DNA from: Rippkaea orientalis PCC 8801
Lineage (GTDB): Bacteria > Cyanobacteriota > Cyanobacteriia > Cyanobacteriales > Microcystaceae
Length of the DNA stretch: 64,000 bases
Assembly: GCF_000021805.1 (NCBI RefSeq)
Contig: NC_011726.1
Span: 4,124,097-4,188,096, forward strand
Reading direction: 5' to 3'
Part shown: positions 36,837 through 46,305 of the stretch, one piece after another
Position numbering within the stretch: position 1 is the first letter of the stretch
Layout of the letters: each line of letters begins with the position of its first letter
Notes under the pieces: model-generated
Told to the model about the DNA's origin: nothing
The model's input: only the letters and a program-made list of their open reading frames with translations
Databases searched by the model: none
Program-made: the position numbers and the translations under genes

Positions 36837-37271
36837 GTGGGAGAAATTTTCTTTACCTCTAAGGATGCTGCTAAGATTACGGGGTGTACCCTGCGCCAGT
36901 TACAGTATTGGCGGGAAAAAGGGGTTATTGTACCGATGGTGAGTGCAACGGGTACGGGGAGAAGCGTTTATTATTCTCACGCTGATTTAGTTGAGTTGAC
37001 GGTGATGGTGTATTTGCTGTGGGTGGGGTTGACATTTGAGACAGCAACAGGAATTTTGCAGCAGTTAAGGGAAATTGAACCGAATTTTGCTAAAGAGAAC
37101 AGTCAACGGCGTTTAATGTTAGTTTTTGACACTTCCGAGGGAATACTGAAGTTAAGGGATTTTGAACGAGAGAGTGCGGTCAGCTTCGCTGTGCCTTCGG
37201 CAACGCTTTTCTGGTGGATCAAGGTCTGCCTGTTATTCCTTTGTGGTTGGATAGGATTCGTCAAAAATTAA
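36837..37271 (+). CDS. MerR-type regulator resembling CvkR of V-K CASTs, C-terminus frameshifted
   Basis: GTG 36837 opens a protein beginning FFTSKDAAKITGCTLRQLQY, WREKGVIVPMV, then GTGRSVYYSHADLVELTVMV. This is a winged-HTH of MerR type and resembles CvkR, the repressor that controls cas12k in V-K CASTs. The last ~30 residues encoded are anomalous. A GCTTCGCTGTGCCTTCGGCA-type repeat inserted at about 37181-37207 shifts the frame. The +2 frame continues VDQGLPVIPLWLDRIRQKL and ends at 37288-37290, the expected C-terminus. Probably inactive or altered. Confidence 0.7.
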   Translation: MGEIFFTSKDAAKITGCTLRQLQYWREKGVIVPMVSATGTGRSVYYSHADLVELTVMVYLLWVGLTFETATGILQQLREIEPNFAKENSQRRLMLVFDTSEGILKLRDFERESAVSFAVPSATLFWWIKVCLLFLCGWIGFVKN

Positions 37272-37342
37272 CTAAAGTCGCAAATGTATGACACTACCTT
37301 TTAAAATTGAATCTTGTTTTTCTAATTCAAATTGCCAAGTTA

Positions 37343-38254
37343 GAGACTGTTCCTAAAGAAAAAATAAAGAAATCTGTTGGCTTAAATTTTTAATTATAGA
37401 AATGTAGAGTAAGCTTTAAGGAAAGTAGATGACAAGACAACCCTATCCCTCAGATTTAACTGATTTAGAATGGGAAATAATTGAACCATTACTCCCTCCA
37501 CCTACAAACCGAGGAAAACCCAGAAAAACTAATATCAGGGAAGTGGTTAATGCTATACTATATATACTTTGGCGAAGGTTGCCAATGGCGATCTTTACCT
37601 CATGATTTCCCACCTTGGTCAACAGTGAGAAATTATTTTGACAAGTGGAAAAAGAAAAAGGTTTGGAAAAATCTTAATAGAGTTTTTCGAGAAAAATTGA
37701 GAATTCTGGAGAGCCGTGAAGGTCAACCAAGTGCAGCTATGATAGACAGTCAGTCGGTGAAGACTACTGAAAAAAGGGGGAGGTTTATGGCTTTGATGGA
37801 GGAAAAAAAGTTAAAGGACGAAAACGACATATCTTGGTAGATACATTAGGATTATTATTGGAAGTAATTGTCACTGAAGCTAAGGGGTCAGAACGAACGA
37901 ATGGGTTAGCATTATTACTAGAATACCCAGAAAATTTAGAAAAATTAGAGTTGATTTGGGTTGACCAAGGTTATAGTGGTGAAAATTTTAGAAAGGGAGT
38001 AGAACACTTATCATCAGCGACAGTTGAAGTATTAAAAAGGGAAGGTAAAGGGTTTCAATTATTAAGACAAAGGTGGGTGGTAGAAAGAACTTTTGCCTGG
38101 TTGATGAAGAAACGTCGCTTAGTAGTTGATTACGAAGAATTACCGGAAACGAGTGAATGTTTCATTTATATTGCCATGGTTCATTTAATGTTAAGGAGAT
38201 TGGGTCATGAAAAATTAGTAGGTAACATTTAATATTTATTTTAGGAACAGTCTC
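37343..38254 (+). mobile_element. IS5-family insertion sequence
   Basis: Inverted ends GAGACTGTTCCTA (37343-37355) and TAGGAACAGTCTC (38242-38254) bracket a broken transposase. It lies immediately 3' of the CvkR-like gene, where cas12k would be expected in a V-K CAST. No clear target duplication was seen. Confidence 0.8.
37429..38232 (+). pseudogene. IS5-family transposase with frameshifts
   Basis: Three frames join into one transposase. From ATG 37429: RQPYPSDLTDLEWEIIEPLL to about 37570; then CQWRSLPHDFPPWSTVRNYF to SAAMIDSQSVKTTEKRG near 37780; then VKGRKRHILVDTLGLLLEVI, IWVDQGYSGENF and WVVERTFAWLMKKRRLVVDY to 38232. The DDE residues (MIDSQS, WVDQG, VERTFAW) all exist but cannot be translated as one chain. 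At least two frameshifts (near 37573 and 37785). Confidence 0.82.
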
Positions 38255-38270
38255 TGAGAGGTAAAAGTTG

Positions 38271-39314
38271 ATGCATAAAATCTTCCCAATTGTGCCTGTG
38301 CTGACAGTTTTACTGCCTGTTTTGTCGCCAGTCCTTGCAGTTTGTGCAGAAGTAAGACCATCCCAAAAATTAGCTCCTAATGTAGATGCGATCGCGCAAA
38401 ACACCGTCCTCACCACTGTAGAGCCTTCGATCGCACTTCCTGCTAATTTCCAGTATCCAAATGGGATTGCTCATGCCAGTGATGGAACACTTTACGTTGG
38501 CTCAATCACGAGTGGGCAGATTTTGCGCATTACTCCTGACGGCAAAATCGAAACCTTTTTCTCTGGAAATGATGAGGTATTCGCCGCGACTGCATTGCGA
38601 TTGGATGAATCACGGAGCATCTTGTGGGGAAGCTCTCCTGATTTCTTAGGAACTGGCAACTCCAGGGGTGAAAACGTTCGTCGTCGCCCTCGTGTCTTTG
38701 CGCTCGATACCCGTTCTGGCGAAGTACTGCGTGTGATTCTGATGCCGAAGGGGGGCTTTGGCAATGATATTGCCCTCGATCCTCAAGGCGGCATTTACAT
38801 TACCGATAGCACGTTGGCTCGTATCCACTATCTGGCACCAAGAACAACACAGTTACAGACTTGGGCAGTAGATGAAAGGTTTCGTGCCGAGGGCATTGGT
38901 CTAGCTGGAATTGCACGGCGGTCAGATGGTGTCCTGGTCGTAGGGCACTACTCTAATGGCGAACTATTCAAAGTTACACCTCAGCCTCAGAGCCGGCCAA
39001 GAGTCGAAACCATTCCTTTAGAGCGACGGCTTGAAAACCCGGACGGGATGCAGTTTGCCCCTGATGGCTCGCTGATTCTTACGGAAGGTGCAGGCGAAAG
39101 TGGTAATGGTCGCCTTTTACGCATTAATGTTTTTGCACCTACTCACCTGAAACCCATTAAGACTTTAGCAACTGATCTCAAATCACCTGTCAATCTAACT
39201 TTGGCAGGGCGTCAGGTCTGGGTTACAGAGTCACAGATCCGCCATCGTCTGATACCGGAACAGTCATCCACAGTTCCTGATCGCTTCTTTGTGCACCGAT
39301 TTATATTGCCGTAG
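38271..39314 (+). CDS. Secreted SMP-30/NHL-like beta-propeller protein
   Basis: The 347-residue protein begins with a signal peptide (KIFPIVPVLTVLLPVLSPVL). The mature part repeats propeller strands (YPNGIAHASDGTLYVGSITS, FGNDIALDPQGGIYITDSTL, NPDGMQFAPDGSLILTEGAG), the pattern of SMP-30/gluconolactonase or virginiamycin-lyase-like proteins. A periplasmic lactonase or sugar-binding role is possible. ATG 38271 is used; it follows the IS5 copy by 16 bp and so may have lost its own promoter. GC content is higher than in the CAST-like island before it. Confidence 0.75.
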   Translation: MHKIFPIVPVLTVLLPVLSPVLAVCAEVRPSQKLAPNVDAIAQNTVLTTVEPSIALPANFQYPNGIAHASDGTLYVGSITSGQILRITPDGKIETFFSGNDEVFAATALRLDESRSILWGSSPDFLGTGNSRGENVRRRPRVFALDTRSGEVLRVILMPKGGFGNDIALDPQGGIYITDSTLARIHYLAPRTTQLQTWAVDERFRAEGIGLAGIARRSDGVLVVGHYSNGELFKVTPQPQSRPRVETIPLERRLENPDGMQFAPDGSLILTEGAGESGNGRLLRINVFAPTHLKPIKTLATDLKSPVNLTLAGRQVWVTESQIRHRLIPEQSSTVPDRFFVHRFILP

Positions 39315-39372
39315 ATGAACGCGATCGCCGCATAACAACCTGGTTGGAACCAACTGTCAAAAACTATTGAGA

Positions 39373-39540
39373 TTAGGTTTGGCTAAAACGAAATGGGAAA
39401 CGAGTTAAGCGGTTTGTCATTTCAACTAAACCAATGAAAGGGAAAAGTATTAGCAGATGGGGTCAATATCGATGGCCACAAATGTTGAATGTCGTTAGAA
39501 AACTTTGGAAAGGATTAAAATTAATATTAACCTTGCTTCC
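39373..39540 (+). pseudogene. Possible transposase tail remnant
   Basis: A start-less frame reads KRNGKRVKRFVISTKPMKGK, then SRWGQYRWPQMLNVVRKLWK and stops just inside the convergent ABC gene. The basic, Trp-rich text recalls a transposase C-terminus, but I cannot name the family. Confidence 0.25.
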
Positions 39541-41251
39541 ATAGCGACTGATAAAACCCCGGTTGTTGCAATAATGTTTGATGGGTTCCCATTTGAATAA
39601 TTTGCCCTTTATTCATGACAAAAATGCGGTCTGCTTGCGCTGCTGCTGATAGATGATGGGTAATAAAAATAACCGTTTTTTTGCGTTGACTAGAGAGATT
39701 TTCTAAAATGTTCGTAGCGGTTTTATTATCAACACTAGAAAGGGCATCATCTAATATTAACACGGGGGCATCCATTAACAACGCTCTGGCTAGTGCTGTT
39801 CGTTGTCGTTGTCCTCCAGAAAGGGTAATTCCTCTTTCTCCTACTAGGGTGTCATACTGTTGAGGAAAGTTGAGAATTTCTTCATAAATTTGCGATTGTT
39901 TAGCCGCATATTCTACCTCAAATCTCTCTTTTAAAGGATCGCCATAGCGGATATTATTTTCAATGGTGGTACTGAAGAGAAAACTATCTTGGGGCACATA
40001 GGCGATCGCACCCCGTAAATCGGCTAATTTTAACTCAGTAACGTCATAATCATCTAAAAATAACTGTCCTGGCGCAATATCGAGCAAACGAGGTAAGGTA
40101 TTGGCTAAAGTTGATTTTCCTGATCCAATTGAACCAATAATGGCAATTGTTTCCCCCGGATTAATTGTAAAATTAACCTCTTTTAAGGCTGGTTTGGTAG
40201 ACCCTGGATAGGTATAATTTAGATTACGCGCGACTAATTGACCTTTAATTTTTTGGGGGTCAATAGAAATAGTGTTTGTTGCATCTTTAATTTTAGGATA
40301 GGCTTGAAAAATAGCCTCAACTCTATCTATACTGACTTCTCCTCGTTGATAGGCTGTAATGGTAAATCCTAACAAAGCCGTTGGAAACACTAATCTTTCT
40401 ACTAAAATAATTAGAGCGATAAAATCTCCAATACTGATAGTTCCTTGATTAATGGCTTCCGTTCCAAAATACAAAAGTGCCAATAAACTCAGAAAAGAAA
40501 TCCCTTCAATTAAAGGAAACAGAAAATTACGGGTTTGAGCTAGTTTTAAATTCGCTTTGAGAAGTTGACGGTTTTTGTGATCAAAAGCGCGGCGTTCGTT
40601 GGTTTCTTGGGCATAAATTTTAATTAACGCTATCCCGCTCATATCTTCTTGAATTAACTCACTCACCGAAGACAATTGTTCCTGTACCTCTAGCTGCTGA
40701 TCTTGCAATTTGCGGCTAAAAACTTGCACCGTTAGTAACATCAAAGGATAGACAGAAACAGCCATTAAACTCAGAGGAACATGAATGGCCAACATCGCCG
40801 GAAGGGTGAGAAGATAGGCAAAAATCGTATTAATTAAACTCAAGACAGCAAACCCCACCAGACGACGAATATTATCCACATCGCTCGTGGCACGGTTAAT
40901 TAAATCTCCGGAGGTGTTGATCGAAAAATAAGAGGGTTCTAGGGTCAGGAGATGGTCAAAGATGCGTTGTTTGAGGGTCACTTCCACTTGACGACCTACC
41001 CCAAAAATGAGGAGACGGGAGATCATGCGGATAGCCCACATAAAAGCCGCCAGAACGAAAATAACGACAACATAGCGCAATACTTGGTCAAAACTGAAAG
41101 CCTGACGCAGATCATCAATGCTATCTCGGATGAGTAGAGGAATATAGACCCCCAACCCATTAACCAACAATAGTGCACCCATTCCCCAGAGTACTTGTTT
41201 CCAATAGGGACGGAGATATTCACCAAGCTGTCGAAGTCGTGAAGTTGCCAT
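39527..41251 (-). CDS. ABC exporter, fused membrane and ATPase domains (MsbA/multidrug-like)
   Basis: The 574-residue half-transporter has six transmembrane helices in residues ~1-310 and an ATPase domain with Walker A GSIGSGKST, Q-loop AYVPQDSFLFS, signature LSGGQRQRTALARALL, Walker B VLILDDALSS and the switch His in FITHHLSAAAQAD. All catalytic motifs are intact. It should act as a homodimer or heterodimer exporting lipids or drugs from the cytoplasmic membrane. No partner gene is adjacent. Confidence 0.92.
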   Translation of the reverse strand: MATSRLRQLGEYLRPYWKQVLWGMGALLLVNGLGVYIPLLIRDSIDDLRQAFSFDQVLRYVVVIFVLAAFMWAIRMISRLLIFGVGRQVEVTLKQRIFDHLLTLEPSYFSINTSGDLINRATSDVDNIRRLVGFAVLSLINTIFAYLLTLPAMLAIHVPLSLMAVSVYPLMLLTVQVFSRKLQDQQLEVQEQLSSVSELIQEDMSGIALIKIYAQETNERRAFDHKNRQLLKANLKLAQTRNFLFPLIEGISFLSLLALLYFGTEAINQGTISIGDFIALIILVERLVFPTALLGFTITAYQRGEVSIDRVEAIFQAYPKIKDATNTISIDPQKIKGQLVARNLNYTYPGSTKPALKEVNFTINPGETIAIIGSIGSGKSTLANTLPRLLDIAPGQLFLDDYDVTELKLADLRGAIAYVPQDSFLFSTTIENNIRYGDPLKERFEVEYAAKQSQIYEEILNFPQQYDTLVGERGITLSGGQRQRTALARALLMDAPVLILDDALSSVDNKTATNILENLSSQRKKTVIFITHHLSAAAQADRIFVMNKGQIIQMGTHQTLLQQPGFYQSLWKQG

Positions 41252-41495
41252 GCGATCGCTATCAAGTCTAATTTATTGCCTAACCTTCGGAAATTCTAAC
41301 ACAGAGGCTTATTTTAAAGGCATCAGGCAGGAGTGGTCAGAAAATATGCTCATCTCTCCCACCGAGGAACTATTTACTCAATTAACGAGTCCTGCTAATT
41401 TCAGACGAAGGGATTGACAATTTTAGGTCTAAGAGGGCAATCTTAAGAAAAGTTAAATTTAGATCAATCTTAAGAACTGTTGCATTTATTGAATT

Positions 41496-42893
41496 ATGTT
41501 GCCTTTATTATCATCACTTCTAATTGCTCAAACCAGTTCCCCGCTAACCTTTCGGGAAGTTAACCCGCATTTTATTACCCAACCTCAACAAATTCGCACC
41601 CTCCCTGGTAAGCTAAACGATGTGTTGGTCTTCAATAGCAACAGCCCCGAAGTCATTGAAGCAGAAGGCATTCTCTTGTCTACCTTTCCCCCCAATGGTA
41701 AAAGAGTGCCGAATGCCCACTTAAATAAGCCCTTAGAGGGGCGTTTTGATGTCTTTACACACCATATCTCTCGACCCTCTCACGGAAGAACCCTTTATCA
41801 AGGACTATTGGTTCATAATCCCACTTCCAGAACCGTTATTATTAGAGTCTTACAAGGGGCAAGTTATCGAACGTCTCCCGATGCTCCTTTTATTAATCTT
41901 CCTCCGTTAGTAGAAGACCCATCAGGACAGGTTTATTCAGGGCCAGGTTCTCGTCTGATGAGTGATATTCTGCGCGGAGTCAATCATAATAAATTCCCTC
42001 AGCGTCTGATTCTTAGACCCTATGAAAGTCAGATGCTCTTTACTTTGCCTATCAGTCCGAGCAATGGTCGGTCTACTTTTTTAAGACTATATAGTAACGG
42101 TCCAGTGTATATGGCCAATTTAGCCATGTATGAAGTCCCCAAAATCGAAATGGGGGCTGATAAAAAACCTAAAACCAGCTTTAGAACGCCTAATATTGAT
42201 GAGTGGCGATATTTAGTCACCATGGGTAGATTAGTCACCCCTAGAGATTTACCCCCAACTCCCCTTGATCAAGACTGGGGAGACAGGACGATCTATGGTA
42301 GAGTGTCCGGCATTTCGGTGGGGTCTGAATGGATAGCGCGACTGACGGATGAACCCAAGAAAACCTATTTAAGTATTCCCCAACGAGGACAAGCGTTTTC
42401 CTATCCTCTGAGCACCGTGACCACAGGAACCCACGGAACCAAACAGATTCAAAGTGCTCCGATGTTAGCACGGTATCCTGATACTGCCTATCGTGCTCAT
42501 GGGAACTATGGGGTGCATTATAGTTTAACCATTCCGTTAACGAATAGGAGTTCTGAAAGACAAACCGTCGCGCTGACTTTACAAACTCCCTTCAAACAAA
42601 ATCACTATGCCGATCGCCTCATTTTTGCCAACCGTCCCGAAGGTCAAGTGTTTTTCCGAGGAACGGTTAAAATATCCTATAAAGATCGAACAGGGAATCC
42701 CCAAGAACGGTATTTTCATCTGGTACAACGACGGGGACAGCAAGGAGAACCGTTAGTCAGAATTAATTTAGATCCCGGAGAACGTCGAGAAGTAGAAGTG
42801 GATTTTCTCTATCCTCCTGATGCGACCCCTCCCCAAGTTTTGACAGTACAAACCCTAGATTTATTCTACGGTCAAACCCTTCCAGCCGAATAA
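41496..42893 (+). CDS. DUF3370-family exported protein
   Basis: The 465-residue protein has a short hydrophobic N-terminus (LPLLSSLLIAQTSS) likely serving as a signal peptide. The body is beta-rich with conserved cyanobacterial DUF3370 segments (QQIRTLPGKLNDVLVFNSNS, NHKFPQRLILRPYESQMLF, GNYGVHYSLTIPLTNRSS). Members are restricted to cyanobacteria and probably act in the periplasm; no reaction is known. The RluA-like gene starts directly at its stop codon (TAA ATG), so the two are coupled. Confidence 0.85.
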   Translation: MLPLLSSLLIAQTSSPLTFREVNPHFITQPQQIRTLPGKLNDVLVFNSNSPEVIEAEGILLSTFPPNGKRVPNAHLNKPLEGRFDVFTHHISRPSHGRTLYQGLLVHNPTSRTVIIRVLQGASYRTSPDAPFINLPPLVEDPSGQVYSGPGSRLMSDILRGVNHNKFPQRLILRPYESQMLFTLPISPSNGRSTFLRLYSNGPVYMANLAMYEVPKIEMGADKKPKTSFRTPNIDEWRYLVTMGRLVTPRDLPPTPLDQDWGDRTIYGRVSGISVGSEWIARLTDEPKKTYLSIPQRGQAFSYPLSTVTTGTHGTKQIQSAPMLARYPDTAYRAHGNYGVHYSLTIPLTNRSSERQTVALTLQTPFKQNHYADRLIFANRPEGQVFFRGTVKISYKDRTGNPQERYFHLVQRRGQQGEPLVRINLDPGERREVEVDFLYPPDATPPQVLTVQTLDLFYGQTLPAE

Positions 42894-43814
42894 ATGTTGA
42901 ATCAAGGTTGGATCTATCGAGAACAGGTCAACCCTTCTGATGCCGGGTTAACCATTTTGGCTTACTATACTCAACGGTATCCTCACTCTAGTCAGGGTCA
43001 ATGGCAAGAACGGATTATTTCTGGGCAAATTTTGCTCAATGGTCAACCAACTACCCCTGATACCCCGTTACAACCTGGACAATGCTTAAGCTATCACCGT
43101 CCTCCGTGGCAAGAACCCGATGTTCCCCTCGCTTTTGAGGTGTTATATGAAGATGTTGATGTATTAGTGGTGGCTAAACCATCGGGACTTCCTGTCCTAC
43201 CCGGAGGAGGTTTTCTTGAACATACCTTATTAGGACAATTAAAGCGATTATATCCCCAAGAAACCCCTACGCCCATTCATCGTTTAGGTCGGGGAACCTC
43301 TGGACTGATGTTATTAGCGCGATCGCCTTTGGCCGCTTCCCATCTCAGTCACCAAATGCGCCAAGGTCAGATGACTAAAGTGTATCATGCTCTAGTGGGG
43401 GCGGGCGATTTACCTCATCAGTTTTCGATTCATCAACCCATTGGCAAAATTCCCCATCCCGTTTTAGGCTATGTTTACGGTGCGACTCCCGATGGATTAT
43501 TTGCCCATAGTCATTGTAGGGTATTACAACGATCAACCCAAGGGACGTTAGTCGAAGTAAGGATTTTTACAGGACGACCCCATCAAATTCGCATCCATTT
43601 AGCGTCTGTTGGCTATCCCTTACTCGGAGATCCTTTATATGAGGTTGGGGGTATTCCCCGGACTGAACCCGAAATTGAGGTCAATAAACTGCCTGTCCCT
43701 GGAGATTGTGGTTATTTGCTTCATTCCCATCTACTGGGGTTTACCCACCCTCGAACCCATGAACCCTTACAATTCGTTAAAAATCGTCAATTCTTAGTCG
43801 ATTGTTGCATTTAA
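42894..43814 (+). CDS. RluA-family pseudouridine synthase-like protein, Gly in place of catalytic Asp
   Basis: The 306-residue protein has an S4-like N-terminal part (ERIISGQILLNGQPTTPDTP) and the RluA core. The signature normally HRLDR-TSG reads HRLGRGTSGLMLLARS, so Gly132 replaces the catalytic Asp. Downstream motifs GRPHQIRIHLASVGYPLLGDPLY are intact. Plant organelle RluA homologues carry the same HRLGRGTSG as far as I recall, which suggests a distinct conserved subfamily rather than a fresh mutation. Whether it isomerises uridine is open. Confidence 0.82.
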   Translation: MLNQGWIYREQVNPSDAGLTILAYYTQRYPHSSQGQWQERIISGQILLNGQPTTPDTPLQPGQCLSYHRPPWQEPDVPLAFEVLYEDVDVLVVAKPSGLPVLPGGGFLEHTLLGQLKRLYPQETPTPIHRLGRGTSGLMLLARSPLAASHLSHQMRQGQMTKVYHALVGAGDLPHQFSIHQPIGKIPHPVLGYVYGATPDGLFAHSHCRVLQRSTQGTLVEVRIFTGRPHQIRIHLASVGYPLLGDPLYEVGGIPRTEPEIEVNKLPVPGDCGYLLHSHLLGFTHPRTHEPLQFVKNRQFLVDCCI

Positions 43815-43843
43815 AATAGTTCAATAGCTCTAGGTTCGTAGCC

Positions 43844-43881
43844 ACGGCTTTAGCCCTATAATAAGCTCTAAAGAGCTTACT
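43844..43881. repeat. Short hairpin repeat resembling IS200/IS605 end hairpins
   Basis: GGCTTTAGCC is followed by TAAGCTC-TAAA-GAGCTTA, a perfect 7-bp stem at 43862-43879. The first hairpin resembles the GGCTAAAGCC stem at the tnpB 3' end (6628-6648). It may be a palindrome-associated miniature element. Confidence 0.4.
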
Positions 43882-43947
43882 ACAAACCTAAATTCTCAAG
43901 CAACATTTTAGCTGAAACAATCCACTAGAAGAATTTTGTTAACAAAG

Positions 43948-44451
43948 GTGCGATACACTTCAAGATTGCTTTTGATTGCCTATTGCTTGTTATTAAATGG
44001 CTGTAATCATCCCTTATTCATGACCCCCGAAATTCCCAGTGGGGGTCTTAATAGTCAATCTCCTGATGAATATCCGGCCTATAGTGGGAATGGTCGCTAT
44101 TTAGCCTTTGCTTCAGACCGCAATGGCCATCGAGATATCTTTCTTTTTGATTTACAACAACGGAGTTTGGTTCCCCTTCCTAATCTTAATCGCAGGGATT
44201 CCAGTCAAGATCAACCGTCTTTAAGCGCAGATGGCCGTTATATTGCCTATGTCTCTACAGAACGGGGCAAAACGGATATTATGGTTTATGATCGCCAACG
44301 TCAACGCTCAGAACTGCTCACTGTTAATGTCAAAGGGACTGTTAAACAACCGACGATTAGTGGAGATGGGCGAAAAGTGGCTTTTCAAACCAGTCAACTC
44401 GGTCAATGGGATATTGCGATTATTAACCGTAACACTAACAGTCAAGAGTAA
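43948..44451 (+). CDS. TolB-like PD40 beta-propeller lipoprotein
   Basis: A GTG at 43948 is followed by a lipoprotein signal (LLLIAYCLLLNGCNHPL; lipobox LNGC). The mature part has three PD40 repeats (YPAYSGNGRYLAFASDRNG, DQPSLSADGRYIAYVSTERG, KQPTISGDGRKVAFQTSQLG). It should be lipid-anchored and face the periplasm. At ~167 residues it is shorter than TolB (~430) and lacks the N-terminal TolB domain. The next gene follows in 40 bp and may be cotranscribed. Confidence 0.78.
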   Translation: MRYTSRLLLIAYCLLLNGCNHPLFMTPEIPSGGLNSQSPDEYPAYSGNGRYLAFASDRNGHRDIFLFDLQQRSLVPLPNLNRRDSSQDQPSLSADGRYIAYVSTERGKTDIMVYDRQRQRSELLTVNVKGTVKQPTISGDGRKVAFQTSQLGQWDIAIINRNTNSQE

Positions 44452-44491
44452 TTCATATAAGATAGGTGATGGAATAGTAGAGGTGTGGCAA

Positions 44492-46195
44492 ATGAGTGAT
44501 TTAATTCGGGAATCAGTTGATTTAGAATCTTTAGAGCAGGTATTACAAAGTCATTTAGATGACTTGGGTTTATCTTCTGTTGTTTTGGGAATCCAATGTT
44601 CTGAAAGTCAGGATATCCTAAGGGTAACAGTTGAGGGTATTGATGCTGATTTATCCGATTTACAAAAGATTTTCGAGAGTTTAACTGAAATATTAGACAA
44701 TCAAAATTTATCTGAGCAGTATGGGATTGTGATCTATTGGTCACTCGATAGCTATCCTCAGAAACTTGAGACAATGATTGCTCAAAAGAAAATTAAACAA
44801 ACATTATTAAAGTTATTTCGTCAAGATTATTATGCCAAATTTAACTATGGTCAGTTAACCGAAAAATTTAGTTATCAAACGTTTTATAAAACTTGGCAAG
44901 AGTTACAAGAAAAAAAACTACAACGGTTTTTTCTTATAACAGGAGTTACTGGACTCACGGTATTAGGAGGAATTTATACCTTAACTCGTCCTTGTGTAGT
45001 AGGTTCGTGTCAAATGATTGAGGAAGTTAAACAACAAACGAGTGAGACAATTACGCTTCTTGAAAATTCCCCATCTGAGTTAACTATGTTAGAGACAAAA
45101 CAACAATTAGAGAAGTCAATTAACGTATTAAAGTCTATTCCTTGGTGGTCAAATTATTATCATAATGCTCTTAATCTTGAGCAAACTTACCAACAAGAAC
45201 TTGATTATTTGGCCAAATTAATATCAACCAATAATTTAGATAATCAGATTGCTTCAATTGCTCATTCTAACTCTATTTCTACTGGGCAATGGAAACAATT
45301 ACAGCAACAATTAGAAGACGCTATTATATCGTTAAAAACGATTCCTCAAAGAAGTCATTTGCAGGATATAGCAACCGTAAAAATCGAAGATTATCAAACG
45401 ATACTATCTCGTTTTTATGAAAAATTATCGAAGGAACAACAAGCAAACTTTAAGTTTAAACTGGCTAAAGAAGCTAGTGATCTTGCTCAAAAACGCCAGA
45501 ATAATGCTAACAACCTATCGGATTTGCAATTAGTGGTTGCTACTTGGAAAACTGCTATTAAAAGACTGCAAGAAATTCCCCCTGGAACGTCAGTTTATCA
45601 ACCCTCGAAAAGTTTACTTAAGACTTATGTAACCAAACTTTCCCAAGGAGAAAACCGAAAAAGTCAAGAAGTATTAGCTGTAAAATTGCATGAGCAAGGG
45701 ATTGACTCAGCTAAATTAGCGCAAAAAGCAGAATCTGAGAAGCAATGGTCACAAGCAGTTAATCATTGGAAGACTGCCCTCAATTATCTTAATCAGATGC
45801 CTAAAAATACCTTTCAACGCACTAAATCTCAAGCTTTAATCCCTAACTATACTTTAGCTTTAAACCGCGCTCAAACCCAATTAACCCTAGCCATGGAAGT
45901 AGAAAAGCTTCGCAGTGATTTAGCCACAATTTGCACTAACCCTAGTCAAATTTGCAACTATATCATGGATGAGCGAGGCATTAAGATCAACTTAACATCT
46001 GATTATATCGCCCAAGTGTGGAATACCGCTCTACAAGCTAAAGTTCAAGGCAATTTACAAATCCAAAGCGAATTACTCAATCATTTGTCCAGTTTTGAGT
46101 ACCGTTTACAGGGAATTAGCGATCGCACAGGAAAACCCATTGAAGTCTATAATGCCCAAGGAATTTTAATGGCAGTGTATCACAGACGACAGTAG
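44492..46195 (+). CDS. Unknown single-pass membrane protein with long helical domain
   Basis: I place the start at ATG 44492 (SDLIRESVDLESLEQVLQSH); the longer open frame upstream overlaps the lipoprotein gene out of frame and is not supported. Residues ~1-145 are a compact N-terminal region. One transmembrane helix (FFLITGVTGLTVLGGIYTL) follows, and then ~380 residues of helices with repeated 'LAQKA...W..A...W..AL..L..MP' units that recall TPR-like repeats. No named family recognised. Confidence 0.65.
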   Translation: MSDLIRESVDLESLEQVLQSHLDDLGLSSVVLGIQCSESQDILRVTVEGIDADLSDLQKIFESLTEILDNQNLSEQYGIVIYWSLDSYPQKLETMIAQKKIKQTLLKLFRQDYYAKFNYGQLTEKFSYQTFYKTWQELQEKKLQRFFLITGVTGLTVLGGIYTLTRPCVVGSCQMIEEVKQQTSETITLLENSPSELTMLETKQQLEKSINVLKSIPWWSNYYHNALNLEQTYQQELDYLAKLISTNNLDNQIASIAHSNSISTGQWKQLQQQLEDAIISLKTIPQRSHLQDIATVKIEDYQTILSRFYEKLSKEQQANFKFKLAKEASDLAQKRQNNANNLSDLQLVVATWKTAIKRLQEIPPGTSVYQPSKSLLKTYVTKLSQGENRKSQEVLAVKLHEQGIDSAKLAQKAESEKQWSQAVNHWKTALNYLNQMPKNTFQRTKSQALIPNYTLALNRAQTQLTLAMEVEKLRSDLATICTNPSQICNYIMDERGIKINLTSDYIAQVWNTALQAKVQGNLQIQSELLNHLSSFEYRLQGISDRTGKPIEVYNAQGILMAVYHRRQ

Positions 46196-46225
46196 ACACA
46201 TTCGTTAAGATTTAAACTAAGGGCA

Positions 46226-46254
46226 TAGACAAAAGTCTTGGCTTGGGGTATAAT
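46226..46254 (+). promoter_or_regulatory. Sigma-70-type promoter for the small gene at 46306
   Basis: TAGACA at 46226-46231 and TATAAT at 46249-46254 are separated by 17 bp. Transcription would start near 46261, giving a leader of about 45 bases. Confidence 0.55.
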
Positions 46255-46305
46255 GCCTCCAGTTATGTTAAGAAATAATAAGCTATTCTACTTACCCAAC
46301 TATAA

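Noticed and set aside
37272-37342. V-K CAST right end after the CvkR-like gene
   Set aside because: TCGCAAATGTATGACAC has only weak likeness to CAST right-end repeats and no terminal TGTACA complement.
44231-44491. Long upstream extension of the 44492 gene
   Set aside because: It overlaps the lipoprotein gene out of frame, and the residues look like a shadow of its PD40 repeats.
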